Assembly (NCBI GenBank): GCA_947464275.1
Contig: CANHVU010000010.1
Location: forward strand, 1-64,000
Direction: 5' to 3'
From: Bacteroidota bacterium
GTDB lineage: Bacteria; Bacteroidota; Bacteroidia; UKL13-3
Length of the DNA stretch: 64,000 nt
Under the pieces are notes generated by a model, which saw only the letters and a list, made by a program, of their open reading frames with translations, was not told where the DNA came from and did not search any database. A program made the translations under genes and the position numbers. Shown in pieces: positions 1 to 7,767 of this stretch (positions within the stretch are counted from its first letter, which is position 1; each line of letters opens with the position of its first letter).

Positions 1-131
1 CAACTATTTTTACCAACCAAAATTTGCAGCTTAAAAATTAGCTATTCTATAAATGAAACTAAACACGTAATAAAGGACATTTTAAACCTATTTTTTATTA
101 AAAACTTAGTTTTTTCACAACCTGACGTTCC

Positions 132-245
132 GCAGCTTGGCGAAGTGGCGGATTTACAGCACAAAAGTTCAATCGAAGAACTGCACTTGAACCTACCACA
201 AAACTGTAATACGAAGCACTGAACCCGCCATTACGCCAAACCGCT
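132..245. repeat. attC-like nested palindrome
   Basis: Three nested inverted repeats share one centre. The outer arms are 132-151 and 225-245, sharing TTGGCG and TGGCGG with small mismatches. The middle arms are TTACAG at 154-159 and CTGTAA at 204-209. The inner arms are GTTCAA at 167-172 and TTGAAC at 187-192. A long, interrupted, imperfect hairpin next to GTTAGC is how integron attC sites are built, but the core here (GTTAGCA) is not the exact GTTRRRY consensus and no integron integrase is in the window. The fold is visible in the sequence; a recombination role is inference. Confidence 0.5.
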
Positions 246-1126
246 GTTAGCAGTAGTGGTTCTGTTTTCGTCCGTCATTTCGATAGTTTCAAGATTTTAA
301 ATGCTCCTTGTCCAACGATGAAAAATACAATTGTCCCAACGATAAGGTCAGGATATTTTGAGTTTGTCAAGTAAACAAGTCCGCCTGCTACGATTACTCC
401 AAGATTTACAATTACGTCATTAGAAGTAAAAATCATACTTGCTTGCATATGAGCTTCTTTGCTTTTACTTTTTTGCAGTAAATACAAACAAAGTCCATTA
501 CCAATAAGAGCAAGAATTGAAATAATTATCATTGTCTGAAATGCTGGAATTGTTTCCGTTCCAACAAATCGTCTGATAACTTCTATAAAACCAAAAACCG
601 CAAGTGTCAATTGAAAATAACCTGCCGATTTTGCAATATTTTTCTTTCGTGTCATTGTTCCGCCAACTGCAAAAAGTGCAAGTCCGTAAACAATACTGTC
701 GGCAAGCATATCCAAACTGTCCGCTACAAGTCCCATTGAGTTTGAAATAAAACCTGTCGTAATTTCAAGTGCAAAAAAGAAAAAGTTGATGGCTAAAACT
801 TGCCAAAGTAATTTTTTCTCTTGGTCAGTGTTGTTTTTCGTTGCAGTAAAATTGTCTACTGAAACGCTGTCAATAATTGAAGTGTCAAATTTTAAGTTGT
901 CAAGTCGCTGAAAAATTTGGTCGTGGTTGTCTGTGTGAAAAACGGTCAGTTGTCTGTTTGCAATATCAAAGTCCAAGGAGTTGATGTTTGTCAAGTCGGC
1001 AAGTTTCATCCGTATCATTTGTTCTTCGGATGGGCAGTCCATTTTTGAAATTTTAAATGTCGTTTTTTTCATTCTCTATCTTTGTCGGTTGGGTTGTCCT
1101 ACCATTACTGCTAACTTGTATATAAC
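246..1126 (-). mobile_element. Putative single-gene cassette carrying a cation transporter
   Basis: A 15-bp inverted repeat, GTTAGCAGTAGTGGT at 246-260 against the complement of 1101-1115 (14 of 15 identical), closely brackets the transporter gene. On the minus strand the unit opens with GTTATATACAA (complement of 1116-1126) and ends in the nested palindrome at 132-245. A second, unrelated gene at 57498 is preceded by a near-identical GTTATATGCAAC at 57469. The pattern resembles an integron cassette (one ORF plus a folded recombination site) without a recognisable integrase. The boundaries are inferred. Confidence 0.4.
275..1072 (-). CDS. Cation diffusion facilitator (CDF) family transporter
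   Basis: This 265-residue protein is predicted to export a divalent metal cation across the inner membrane. Residues 1-75 form a small HMA-like cytoplasmic domain beginning with a KMDCPSEE motif, which has one Cys instead of the usual CxxC pair. Residues 88-265 hold about six hydrophobic segments. TM2 carries the acidic motif ADSLDMLADS, and TM5 has SNDVIVN where many CDF proteins have HxxxD, so metal preference is uncertain. Its codons (more GTC, ACG and CCG) look less AT-rich than those of neighbours, and it sits alone between inverted repeats, which suggests acquisition as a mobile cassette. The family is well supported; the substrate is not. Confidence 0.85.
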   Translation of the reverse strand: MKKTTFKISKMDCPSEEQMIRMKLADLTNINSLDFDIANRQLTVFHTDNHDQIFQRLDNLKFDTSIIDSVSVDNFTATKNNTDQEKKLLWQVLAINFFFFALEITTGFISNSMGLVADSLDMLADSIVYGLALFAVGGTMTRKKNIAKSAGYFQLTLAVFGFIEVIRRFVGTETIPAFQTMIIISILALIGNGLCLYLLQKSKSKEAHMQASMIFTSNDVIVNLGVIVAGGLVYLTNSKYPDLIVGTIVFFIVGQGAFKILKLSK

Positions 1127-1435
1127 CCTGATTTTATCAGGCATATCTACCCAATTTGGAGAGATAACCCTGATAGTACTAAGATTTTATTTTTCAAATG
1201 TATTTTATAATTAGAACAAACAAACATAATTTTATGATATTTTTGAAAGCTGATTTGCTGAATAAAATTTTTACTAAATATCTAACTGGAAAGTGAAGTA
1301 TTGACTTAAAATTGTACCTTATTTGTACCTTTTAAAAATTAAAAACTCGTAAATAACTTAAAAACAATATATTATAATTATTATTACTTTCTGTATCGGA
1401 AAGTAATTTAATTATTGATAACGCTGTTAAACTAT
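1073..1435. other. Intergenic region with TTGTACCTT direct repeat
   Basis: No coding signal is seen. The right flank of the cassette lies at 1101-1126. The rest is AT-rich and holds two copies of TTGTACCTT at 1312-1320 and 1323-1331, 11 bp apart. Such short spaced direct repeats could be recombinase or regulator binding sites, but nothing nearby identifies a partner. Confidence 0.4.
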
Positions 1436-1957
1436 TTATCTATTCAGGTAAATAGTTCCTTTGAAAATAGTAGAACCAAGACCTAAATCAAGTAAATAAA
1501 AATAGGTACCAACTGGAAGTTCGTCACCACCAATAGTAATGCCGTATTGAGAGTGTCCGCTCCAATTATTGGTATACGGACTTTCTTCAAAAACTTTTTG
1601 TCCCCAACGGTTAAAAATTTCTATTTTATTGTTTGGATAATTTTCAATTCCTCTAATCACCAATAAATCATTTATACCATCGCTGTTAGGAGAGAAACCT
1701 TCTGGAATAAAAAAATCATTAGGATTTGGAACAACCACAACAACACTGGGTTGATGAAATCCTTGGGTAAAGTAATAATCAGCACTTGCAAAAGTTTCAA
1801 TCATTACCTCCCCTATAGTCCATTCCATAGAACCATATGGTGAAGTAGCAAATGTTCCAGCCGAACCAATTATTTCTCGTGCAAATGATTGTGCTTTTAC
1901 TTGTTGAAATATTAAAGTAAATAGAAGCAAGTTGAAAAAGAAAAAAGTTTTTTTCAT
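1436..1957 (-). CDS. Small secreted protein with type-B T9SS sorting domain
   Basis: The 173-residue product starts at the internal Met that opens a clear signal peptide (MKKTFFFFNLLLFTLIF, cleavage near VKAQS). An upstream in-frame Met at 1981 would add eight charged residues and is less likely. Roughly residues 85-173 match the gliding motility-associated C-terminal domain (FIPEGFSPNSDGINDLL, then EIFNRWGQKVFE and a terminal FKGTIYLNR), which directs export through the type IX system and surface attachment. The passenger between signal and sorting domain is only about 60 residues, including a MEWTIGEVMIET segment common in such proteins. It ends a pair with the collagen-like gene 43 bp upstream in the same direction, so the two may be co-transcribed surface proteins. 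Confidence 0.85.
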   Translation of the reverse strand: MKKTFFFFNLLLFTLIFQQVKAQSFAREIIGSAGTFATSPYGSMEWTIGEVMIETFASADYYFTQGFHQPSVVVVVPNPNDFFIPEGFSPNSDGINDLLVIRGIENYPNNKIEIFNRWGQKVFEESPYTNNWSGHSQYGITIGGDELPVGTYFYLLDLGLGSTIFKGTIYLNR

Positions 1958-2000
1958 TTTGATTTTTTTAAGTTCATCCAATTTTTAATAAAACATCATG

Positions 2001-4328
2001 CTAATTAATCTTCTTGATAGTTAAGCTTTGAGTGTTGGCATGTGTATTTGCTCCATTAGCTGGAGTAATAGTAAGAGCGGGTGTATTTCCTATTGGATTA
2101 ATTACTGCCAATATAGAATTAACGGAAGTAGTGGTAATAAAGAAATTACCCATAATTGGATGTCCGCCCGCAGTTGGATTCATATTTACCGCAACCGTTT
2201 CGGGTAAATCAACATTATTCAATTCGAGTTGTAATTGACCAGGCTCTGTAGTATTTACATGAAAAATAATTTCATAAGTTCCAATGCTTGGCAATGTAAA
2301 ACTAGTATTATCTAAACGAGTTATTCCTGTTGCAGGACCATTACGTGGAAAGGTAACTCTACCTGTTCCAACAGTTGTTTTAACAGCTACTGTTGCAGCA
2401 TAATCCGTTCCAATACTGTTTCCAGTTCCGGCAGTTAAGCCATAAAACATAGCAAATTGTAGGATGGTTCCAGTAACTCCAATTAGTCCTTGAGCACCAG
2501 TTGCTCCTGAATCACCTTTTATTCCTTGTATTCCTATTGCTCCAGATAAGCCTGTTAGTCCAATTGAACCTTGTGGGCCAGTTGAACCTGAGTCTCCTTT
2601 TACACCTTGTGTTCCTGTAGCTCCAGTTAAACCAATTGAACCTTGCGGGCCAATTGCGCCTGAATCTCCTTTTATTCCTTGAATTCCTATTGCTCCTGTT
2701 AAACCAATTAAACCTATATAACCTTGTGGACCAGTTGAACCTGAATCTCCTTTTATACCTTGAATTCCTGTTGCTCCTGTTAAACCTGTTAAGCCTGTTA
2801 TACCAATTGAACCTTGTGGACCAACTGCGCCTGAATCGCCTTTTATACCCGGAATTCCTGTTGCTCCTGTTAAACCTGTTAATCCAATTGAACCTTGTGG
2901 ACCAGTTGAACCTGAATCTCCTTTTATACCTTGAATTCCTGTTGCTCCTGTTAAACCTGTTAGTCCAATTAAACCTTGTAGACCTGTTGCACCTGAATCT
3001 CCTTTTAAACCTTGTATTCCTGTAGTTCCTGTTAATCCTGTTGCTCCTGTTAAGCCTGTTATACCAATTGAACCTTGTGGACCAATTGCTCCCGAATCAC
3101 CTTTCAACCCTTGTATTCCATTTGCACCTGTTAAGCCTGTTAAACCAATTGAACCTTGCAAACCAACTGCGCCTGAATCACCTTTTAAACCTTGTATTCC
3201 ATTTGCGCCAGTTAATCCTGTTAGACCAATTGAACCTTGTGGGCCAGTTGTACCTAAATCTCCTTTTACACCTTGAATGCCATTTGCACCTGTTAAGCCT
3301 GTTAATCCAATTGAACCTTGAGGACCAACTGATCCTGAATCGCCTTTTATACCTTGAATTCCTATTGCTCCTGTTAAACCAATTAAACCTATAGAACCTT
3401 GTGGACCAATTGAACCTGAATCACCTTTTATACCTTGTGTTCCAATTGCTCCTGTTAAGCCAGTTAAGCCAATTGAACCTTGCAGACCAGTTGAACCTTG
3501 CGGACCTACTGCGCCTGAATCACCTTTTATACCTTGTGTTCCTGTAGCTCCGGTTAAACCAATTGAACCTTGTGTACCAATAGAACCTGAATCTCCTTTC
3601 AATCCTTGTATTCCGGTTGAACCTGTTAAACCTGTTAGACCAATAGAACCTTTTTGACCAACAGCTCCTGAATCACCTTTCAACCCCTGTATTCCACTTG
3701 AACCAGTTAATCCTGTTAAACCAATTGAACCTTGTGAACCAACTGCACCAGCATCACCTTTTACGCCTTGTATTCCTGTTGCTCCCGTTAAACCTATTAA
3801 ACCAATTGAACCTTGAGGACCAATTGCGCCAGCATCACCTTTTACGCCTTGTAATCCTGTTGCTCCAGTTAAACCTGTTAGTCCAATTGAACCATGCAGA
3901 CCAGTTGGGCCTATAGGTCCAACAATTCCATTGCCACAATTAAGTGCATACGGTACACTTAATAATTGCGATGCTCCCATTGCTATAAATCCACTGCCAA
4001 AATTGGCTTGTATTTCCATCCAATTTGTTCCAATAGCCCAAGAGATAGCTGAAAAAGTTCCGCTTTCGACAGTTCCATTTCCAATTTCAAGATTTATTAA
4101 TCCAAACTGATTAGTGGTTACATTGTGTGATTCTTGATATAATATTGGACCTGTAACAGAGTTTGCATGAATAATTGCCATTATCCGGATAGAAGCGTTA
4201 GCCAATGGAATTCCATCAGTAGATCTTACTATAGATTGATATTTGAAAGCTTGAGGTGGTACTTGTGAAATTGCAAAATGACAGCGAATAATAAAAAGAA
4301 TTGCTGTTATTAGAATATTTTTTTTCAT
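2001..4328 (-). CDS. Collagen-like triple-helix surface protein
   Basis: This 775-residue protein has a signal peptide (residues 1-21), an N-terminal domain of about 110 residues of a type common before collagen or tail-fibre-like repeats in Bacteroidota (starts PPQAFKYQSIVRS), then about 484 residues of Gly-X-Y (137-620) and a 155-residue C-terminal domain. The collagen part is 17 units of about 27 residues, each with KGD(S/A/L)G and commonly QGSIGLTGLTGATG. The C-terminal domain (FAMFYGLTAGTGNSIG to SLTIKKIN) resembles the trimerising C1q/TNF-like head of Bacillus BclA-type proteins. A trimeric fibre on the cell surface is the expected form. No T9SS domain is present at its end, but the next gene carries one. 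Confidence 0.9.
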   Translation of the reverse strand: MKKNILITAILFIIRCHFAISQVPPQAFKYQSIVRSTDGIPLANASIRIMAIIHANSVTGPILYQESHNVTTNQFGLINLEIGNGTVESGTFSAISWAIGTNWMEIQANFGSGFIAMGASQLLSVPYALNCGNGIVGPIGPTGLHGSIGLTGLTGATGLQGVKGDAGAIGPQGSIGLIGLTGATGIQGVKGDAGAVGSQGSIGLTGLTGSSGIQGLKGDSGAVGQKGSIGLTGLTGSTGIQGLKGDSGSIGTQGSIGLTGATGTQGIKGDSGAVGPQGSTGLQGSIGLTGLTGAIGTQGIKGDSGSIGPQGSIGLIGLTGAIGIQGIKGDSGSVGPQGSIGLTGLTGANGIQGVKGDLGTTGPQGSIGLTGLTGANGIQGLKGDSGAVGLQGSIGLTGLTGANGIQGLKGDSGAIGPQGSIGITGLTGATGLTGTTGIQGLKGDSGATGLQGLIGLTGLTGATGIQGIKGDSGSTGPQGSIGLTGLTGATGIPGIKGDSGAVGPQGSIGITGLTGLTGATGIQGIKGDSGSTGPQGYIGLIGLTGAIGIQGIKGDSGAIGPQGSIGLTGATGTQGVKGDSGSTGPQGSIGLTGLSGAIGIQGIKGDSGATGAQGLIGVTGTILQFAMFYGLTAGTGNSIGTDYAATVAVKTTVGTGRVTFPRNGPATGITRLDNTSFTLPSIGTYEIIFHVNTTEPGQLQLELNNVDLPETVAVNMNPTAGGHPIMGNFFITTTSVNSILAVINPIGNTPALTITPANGANTHANTQSLTIKKIN
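2469..3920 (-). repeat. Tandem coding repeats of the collagen domain
   Basis: About 1.45 kb of degenerate tandem repeats, mostly 81 bp (27 codons) with 72-bp and longer variants, encode the Gly-X-Y region with 17 KGD motifs. Third-codon drift makes the copies imperfect, yet blocks of identity of 20-40 bp persist. Copy number could change by slippage or recombination. Confidence 0.9.
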
Positions 4329-4679
4329 TGTGATAGAATTTATTTCCTTGATAGCCGAAAGAAAACGGCAAAAGTTATCTTGTCACAAAGGTGATTTAGT
4401 ATTTCAAGTTATGTTTACACATCATTTCATAAGTGTTGTATAAATCACATAAAAAAAATTAACAAAAATTTCAACTTCAAAAAAATAATTCAAATGCTTG
4501 CTAACACCAACATTTACAATATATTTACTCATAAACCAACATATAAAAATTAAAAAAAAGTTGAATTTATTATTAACTTATAAATTGCAAAATGTTAATT
4601 TTTAAATAAATATCTTTCATGAGTAAAATTAATGATTAAATTTGTAATCTTAATTACCAAACCTTAATACATCATTTTT
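4329..4679. other. Divergent intergenic region
   Basis: This AT-rich spacer lies between the minus-strand collagen-like gene and the plus-strand gene at 4680. Apart from the promoter at 4615-4644 I see no gene or RNA. The first 60 bp upstream of the collagen gene contain GCCGAAAGAAAACGGC, a short hairpin at 4354-4369 in its leader. Confidence 0.5.
4615..4644 (+). promoter_or_regulatory. Bacteroidota-type promoter for the gene at 4680
   Basis: TTTC at 4615-4618, an 18-bp spacer and TAAATTTG at 4637-4644 match the TTTG / TAnnTTTG promoter class with one mismatch in the upstream box. The start codon is 35 bp downstream of the -7 box. Confidence 0.55.
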
Positions 4680-5048
4680 ATGAGAGACGCTGGAGTTTAT
4701 ACGCAACTTTGGAAAAAATATTTACCCGTTATTAGACTTTTATTAAAAAAAACAGTTGATAACGATCAAAAACTTCAAATTTATAAGCACGAGTTTGTAT
4801 CTACTGGAGCTAAAAACAAATTAGGTTATATTTTTAACTTAGAAATTGTAAACGGTAAAGCTATCAACAAATCAAACACTTTAGCTTCTTCATTTGATTT
4901 ATTAAATGTTTTAAATGATAATGAGTTAACCTCAGAGTGGTTAAAAGGAAAAAATGTTAAAATTAGTGTAAATAAGGCATGTGAGTTATCCTTACAACTT
5001 ATAAATAAGCCAGAAGAAGTTCAGCAATTAGAAACTGCAAACGCTTAA
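4680..5048 (+). CDS. Conserved hypothetical protein (122 aa)
   Basis: I do not recognise the family. The protein is soluble, mixed alpha/beta in character and lysine-rich, with no signal peptide or membrane segment. It begins MRDAGVYTQLWKKYLPVIR and ends in a polar tail. A good promoter upstream, a terminator just after the stop and strand-consistent coding sense support it as a real monocistronic gene. Function is unknown. Confidence 0.75.
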   Translation: MRDAGVYTQLWKKYLPVIRLLLKKTVDNDQKLQIYKHEFVSTGAKNKLGYIFNLEIVNGKAINKSNTLASSFDLLNVLNDNELTSEWLKGKNVKISVNKACELSLQLINKPEEVQQLETANA

Positions 5049-5054
5049 TAAAAT

Positions 5055-5096
5055 AAAAAAGGTGGAGTATTATAAATATTCCACCTTTTTTTTGTT
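5055..5096. terminator. Bidirectional intrinsic terminator
   Basis: GGTGGAGTAT at 5061-5070 pairs with ATATTCCACC at 5076-5085, flanked by A and T runs on both sides. It lies between two convergent genes and can serve both. Confidence 0.85.
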
Positions 5097-5099
5097 TCC

Positions 5100-6059
5100 T
5101 TACCTTAATCTAATTTTTCGGCCTCTCTTAATTTTCGACTTTTTAGACAATTTATTTAACCTAGCCAAACGCTTAACAGATATGCCATATTCTCTGGCTA
5201 TTTTATATAATGTATCGCCTTTACGTGCCTTAATATATTTAGGTGTCTTAAGTTTTAATTTAGCTGCTTTAACCTCGTAAAGGTGCTTGAAACAGCTTTT
5301 ATCAATTTGTAACGAATCCGACAAAAGTGAACCTGTAGGGAAATGTACAAGTTTATTAGGGTTTATTTTTTCTCCTTTAAACCTTACCTCAAAATGCAAA
5401 TGAGGCCCTGTAGACCTACCAGTACTTCCTGCCAAACCAATTATATCACCAGCATTAACATATTGACCAGGAAAAGATAATAGTTGAGAAAAATGAGCGT
5501 AAAGTGTTTCTAAGCCATTGTCATGCCTAATCAAAACCATATAACCATAATCCGCACTTCGTTTTGCAATTCTAACAACCCCAGCAAAAGCAGCATAAAC
5601 AGGATCACCAACATCCATTCTTACATCTACTCCAAAATGAAACTTAGCTCTCCTACCCCAACGCCTAAAACCAAAAGTTGAACTTAAATCACCAATTGCA
5701 GGAGGATGAAACCCACAACCATCAGTTATTAATGGAAGAATTATGGTATCATCCATTAATTTTAAATCGCGTTTATATGGATTGATAACAACTGTATCCC
5801 AAAAATTGTAATACTGATTTGCGGGTGCCTGACTTGTATCAAAACTAAAATTACGAGGCCTTAAAAAATCCCAATAAGGACCATTATTATCTACTATAAC
5901 ACTATCAAATTCAATAGCTTCTTCATCTTCCTCATCCTCTTCTTCAGTATCAACCAATTCTGTACTATCTGGCTGTGATGACCCAATTTGCGCATAAACA
6001 TTTTGAGAAATAAAAAAACCAAAACACAATACAAAAACCAAACAAATTCTTTTTATCAT
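5100..6059 (-). CDS. M23 family peptidoglycan endopeptidase with LysM
   Basis: This 319-residue secreted protein is expected to cut or bind peptidoglycan in the envelope. A signal peptide (about residues 1-23) precedes an acidic linker rich in Asp and Glu, then an M23/LytM-type domain around residues 115-235 with the zinc motif HFGVDV and the HLHFEVRF motif, both intact. A C-terminal LysM of about 45 residues (KARKGDTLYKIAREYGISV) ends in a very basic KRGRKIRLR tail. Its order, catalytic domain first and LysM last, is common in Bacteroidota cell-division or remodelling hydrolases. Which bond it cuts cannot be told. Confidence 0.9.
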   Translation of the reverse strand: MIKRICLVFVLCFGFFISQNVYAQIGSSQPDSTELVDTEEEDEEDEEAIEFDSVIVDNNGPYWDFLRPRNFSFDTSQAPANQYYNFWDTVVINPYKRDLKLMDDTIILPLITDGCGFHPPAIGDLSSTFGFRRWGRRAKFHFGVDVRMDVGDPVYAAFAGVVRIAKRSADYGYMVLIRHDNGLETLYAHFSQLLSFPGQYVNAGDIIGLAGSTGRSTGPHLHFEVRFKGEKINPNKLVHFPTGSLLSDSLQIDKSCFKHLYEVKAAKLKLKTPKYIKARKGDTLYKIAREYGISVKRLARLNKLSKKSKIKRGRKIRLR

Positions 6060-6209
6060 TTATATATAGTAAACACTAAATAATTTTTATTATTAAGTGT
6101 AGGTAAAACAATCTAACAAGATTATTAATTTTAGAAAATTAATAGTCATCAAAAATAAACTATTTCAAGTAAGAATTGCTACTATGGTATAAGTTGTGAG
6201 TATAAATTT

Positions 6210-6824
6210 CTATTCATTTATTACACCCTTACCTACTCTAATCAATACAATTTCATCATTGGTACAATCAATAATTGTAGATGGAATATTTCCACCATTT
6301 CCACCATCAATTACTACATCCACTAAATTCCCAAACTTATCATTAATTTCTTCGGGATCAGTCATATATTCAATAATCTCATCATCATGATGAATAGAAG
6401 TAACCACAAGTGGTGTTCCTATTTCCTCAACTAACGTTTGAGCAATAATATTGTTAGGGACTCTAATTCCAATTGTTTTTTTATTGCCTTCAAAGTATTT
6501 GGTAACATTACCTGTTGCTTTCAAAATAAATGTAAATGCCCCAGGCAAATTATTTTTCATTAACCTGAATACTGATTTATCTAATGCGGTAGTATAATCA
6601 CTAAGATGACTAAGACTTGAACATAATAAAGAAAAATTTACTTTATCTGGTTTTTTACCTACTATTTTACACATACGCTCAATAGCTTTTTTACTATCAA
6701 GTTTACATGCAATGGCATAAATTGTATCAGTTGGAATTATTATTACACCATGATTATTTAGTATATCTACTACTTTTTTATAATCTCGTGGATTAGGATT
6801 TTTTGAATGTAAAACTATAATCAT
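6210..6824 (-). CDS. YrdC/Sua5 family protein (threonylcarbamoyl-AMP synthase-like)
   Basis: The 204-residue protein is a single YrdC-like domain. The signature IIPTDTIYAIACKLDSKKAIERMCKIVGKKP matches the nucleotide/threonine pocket of the family, followed by KVNFSLLCS and GIRVPNN. Family members make threonylcarbamoyl-AMP from Thr, bicarbonate and ATP for the t6A modification of tRNA position 37. The length and the KPDKVNFSLLC stretch fit the YciO-like branch better than TsaC itself, so the exact reaction is uncertain. It lacks the extra Sua5 C-terminal domain. A TACTTTTG promoter box lies just upstream. Confidence 0.85.
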   Translation of the reverse strand: MIIVLHSKNPNPRDYKKVVDILNNHGVIIIPTDTIYAIACKLDSKKAIERMCKIVGKKPDKVNFSLLCSSLSHLSDYTTALDKSVFRLMKNNLPGAFTFILKATGNVTKYFEGNKKTIGIRVPNNIIAQTLVEEIGTPLVVTSIHHDDEIIEYMTDPEEINDKFGNLVDVVIDGGNGGNIPSTIIDCTNDEIVLIRVGKGVINE

Positions 6825-6840
6825 AATTATAAATTTTTAA

Positions 6841-6848
6841 CAAAAGTA
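6841..6848 (-). promoter_or_regulatory. -7 box TACTTTTG for the YrdC-like gene
   Basis: The complement of 6841-6848 is an exact TAnnTTTG box 17 bp before the start codon. No matching TTTG box is seen at the expected upstream distance. Confidence 0.4.
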
Positions 6849-6864
6849 GTCATTTAAAAAATAA

Positions 6865-6897
6865 AAAAGCCTCATCAAAAAATTTGATAAGGCTTTT
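6865..6897 (-). terminator. Terminator of the histone-H1-like gene
   Basis: AAAAGCCT-ATCAAA and its complement form a 15-bp stem with one mismatch, followed on the minus strand by TTTTTTATTTTTT. It lies 20 bp after the H1-like stop codon. Confidence 0.75.
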
Positions 6898-6916
6898 CAG
6901 TAAAAAGTAAAATTTA

Positions 6917-7234
6917 CTATTTCTTTTTTGCTGCTGCTTTTTTAGGAGCTGCTTTTTTTACCGCTGCTTTCTTTGGAGCTGCTGCTTTTTTAGGAGCCGC
7001 TTTTTTTACTGCTGCTTTCTTTGGAGCTGCTGCTTTTTTAGGAGCTGCCTTTTTTACTGCTGCCTTTTTAGGAGCTGCTACTTTTTTAGGAGCTGCTTTT
7101 TTAGGAGCTGCTGCTTTCTTTGGAGCTGCTTTTTTTGCTGCTACTTTTTTAGGTGCTGCTGCCTTTTTAGGAGCTGCTTTTTTTGCTGCTGCTTTTTTTG
7201 GAGCCGCCTTAGTTGTTTTTTTAGCTGTTGCCAT
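6917..7234 (-). CDS. Histone H1-like lysine/alanine-rich DNA-binding protein
   Basis: All 105 residues are drawn from almost only Ala, Lys, Pro, Val and Thr, arranged as repeats of KKAAPKKAAA and KKAAVKKAAP. This matches the C-terminal tail of eukaryotic H1 and bacterial Hc2/AlgP-type proteins, which neutralise and compact DNA. There is no globular domain. The coding DNA is a matching simple repeat, so copy number may vary between strains. A well-formed promoter and a terminator show it is an expressed single gene. A nucleoid role is inferred from composition. Confidence 0.85.
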   Translation of the reverse strand: MATAKKTTKAAPKKAAAKKAAPKKAAAPKKVAAKKAAPKKAAAPKKAAPKKVAAPKKAAVKKAAPKKAAAPKKAAVKKAAPKKAAAPKKAAVKKAAPKKAAAKKK

Positions 7235-7267
7235 AATTTGGTTAATTATTTAATTTGATTACGAAAA

Positions 7268-7298
7268 CAAAGTTATGATGTATGATATAAAAGTCAAG
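7268..7298 (-). promoter_or_regulatory. Promoter of the H1-like gene
   Basis: Read on the minus strand: CTTG (7295-7298), a 19-bp spacer, then TAACTTTG (7268-7275), one mismatch from TTTG-N19-TAnnTTTG. The start codon follows 33 bp later. Confidence 0.6.
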
Positions 7299-7767
7299 TG
7301 TTTACAAATTCATTTGAAAAATAAATATACTTTATATAAAATATTTACTGTTAACAATTAAAGCATGATGACTGAAGACGCCTTTATTTATTGACATCAC
7401 ACACATTCATGTTTTTATAAAACTATGTTATTAACTCGTGAAAAATTTATAAACTTATTATAAACAAAAAGTTATATTACATAATAAGTAAGCATAAAAT
7501 TTTTAACATATAATAAAACATAATCTTTGTTAACACCTTATTTTACTATACTCTCAACGATTTATATAAAACAGATTTATAGTTATTCAATAATGATAAA
7601 ACATTTTACTTAAACTTTTGATGATTAAAAATTAACATAAAAATTAGCATAAAATAGTAGTATAAATTATACATAAATATTAATCATGTATCAAATAATT
7701 TTTTGAATTTCTAGAATCATTATAAAAAAATATTTAGTAATGTTGTTGAGAATAAAATAAAATAAAT
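7299..7767. other. AT-rich divergent spacer
   Basis: About 470 bp of very AT-rich sequence lie between the H1-like promoter and cinA. I see no ORF, strong hairpin or RNA gene. Confidence 0.5.

Noticed and set aside
1-131. Left end of the window
   Set aside because: AT-rich sequence without an ORF or stable structure; nothing could be supported.
981-1214. 77-codon plus-strand frame across the transporter start
   Set aside because: It is antisense to the transporter N-terminus and runs through its cassette flank; no coding signal.
2636-3916. Plus-strand Leu/Asn-rich reading frames through the collagen gene
   Set aside because: They are antisense shadows of Gly-X-Y codons on the minus strand; composition is purely Leu/Asn/Gln/Val from the repeat.
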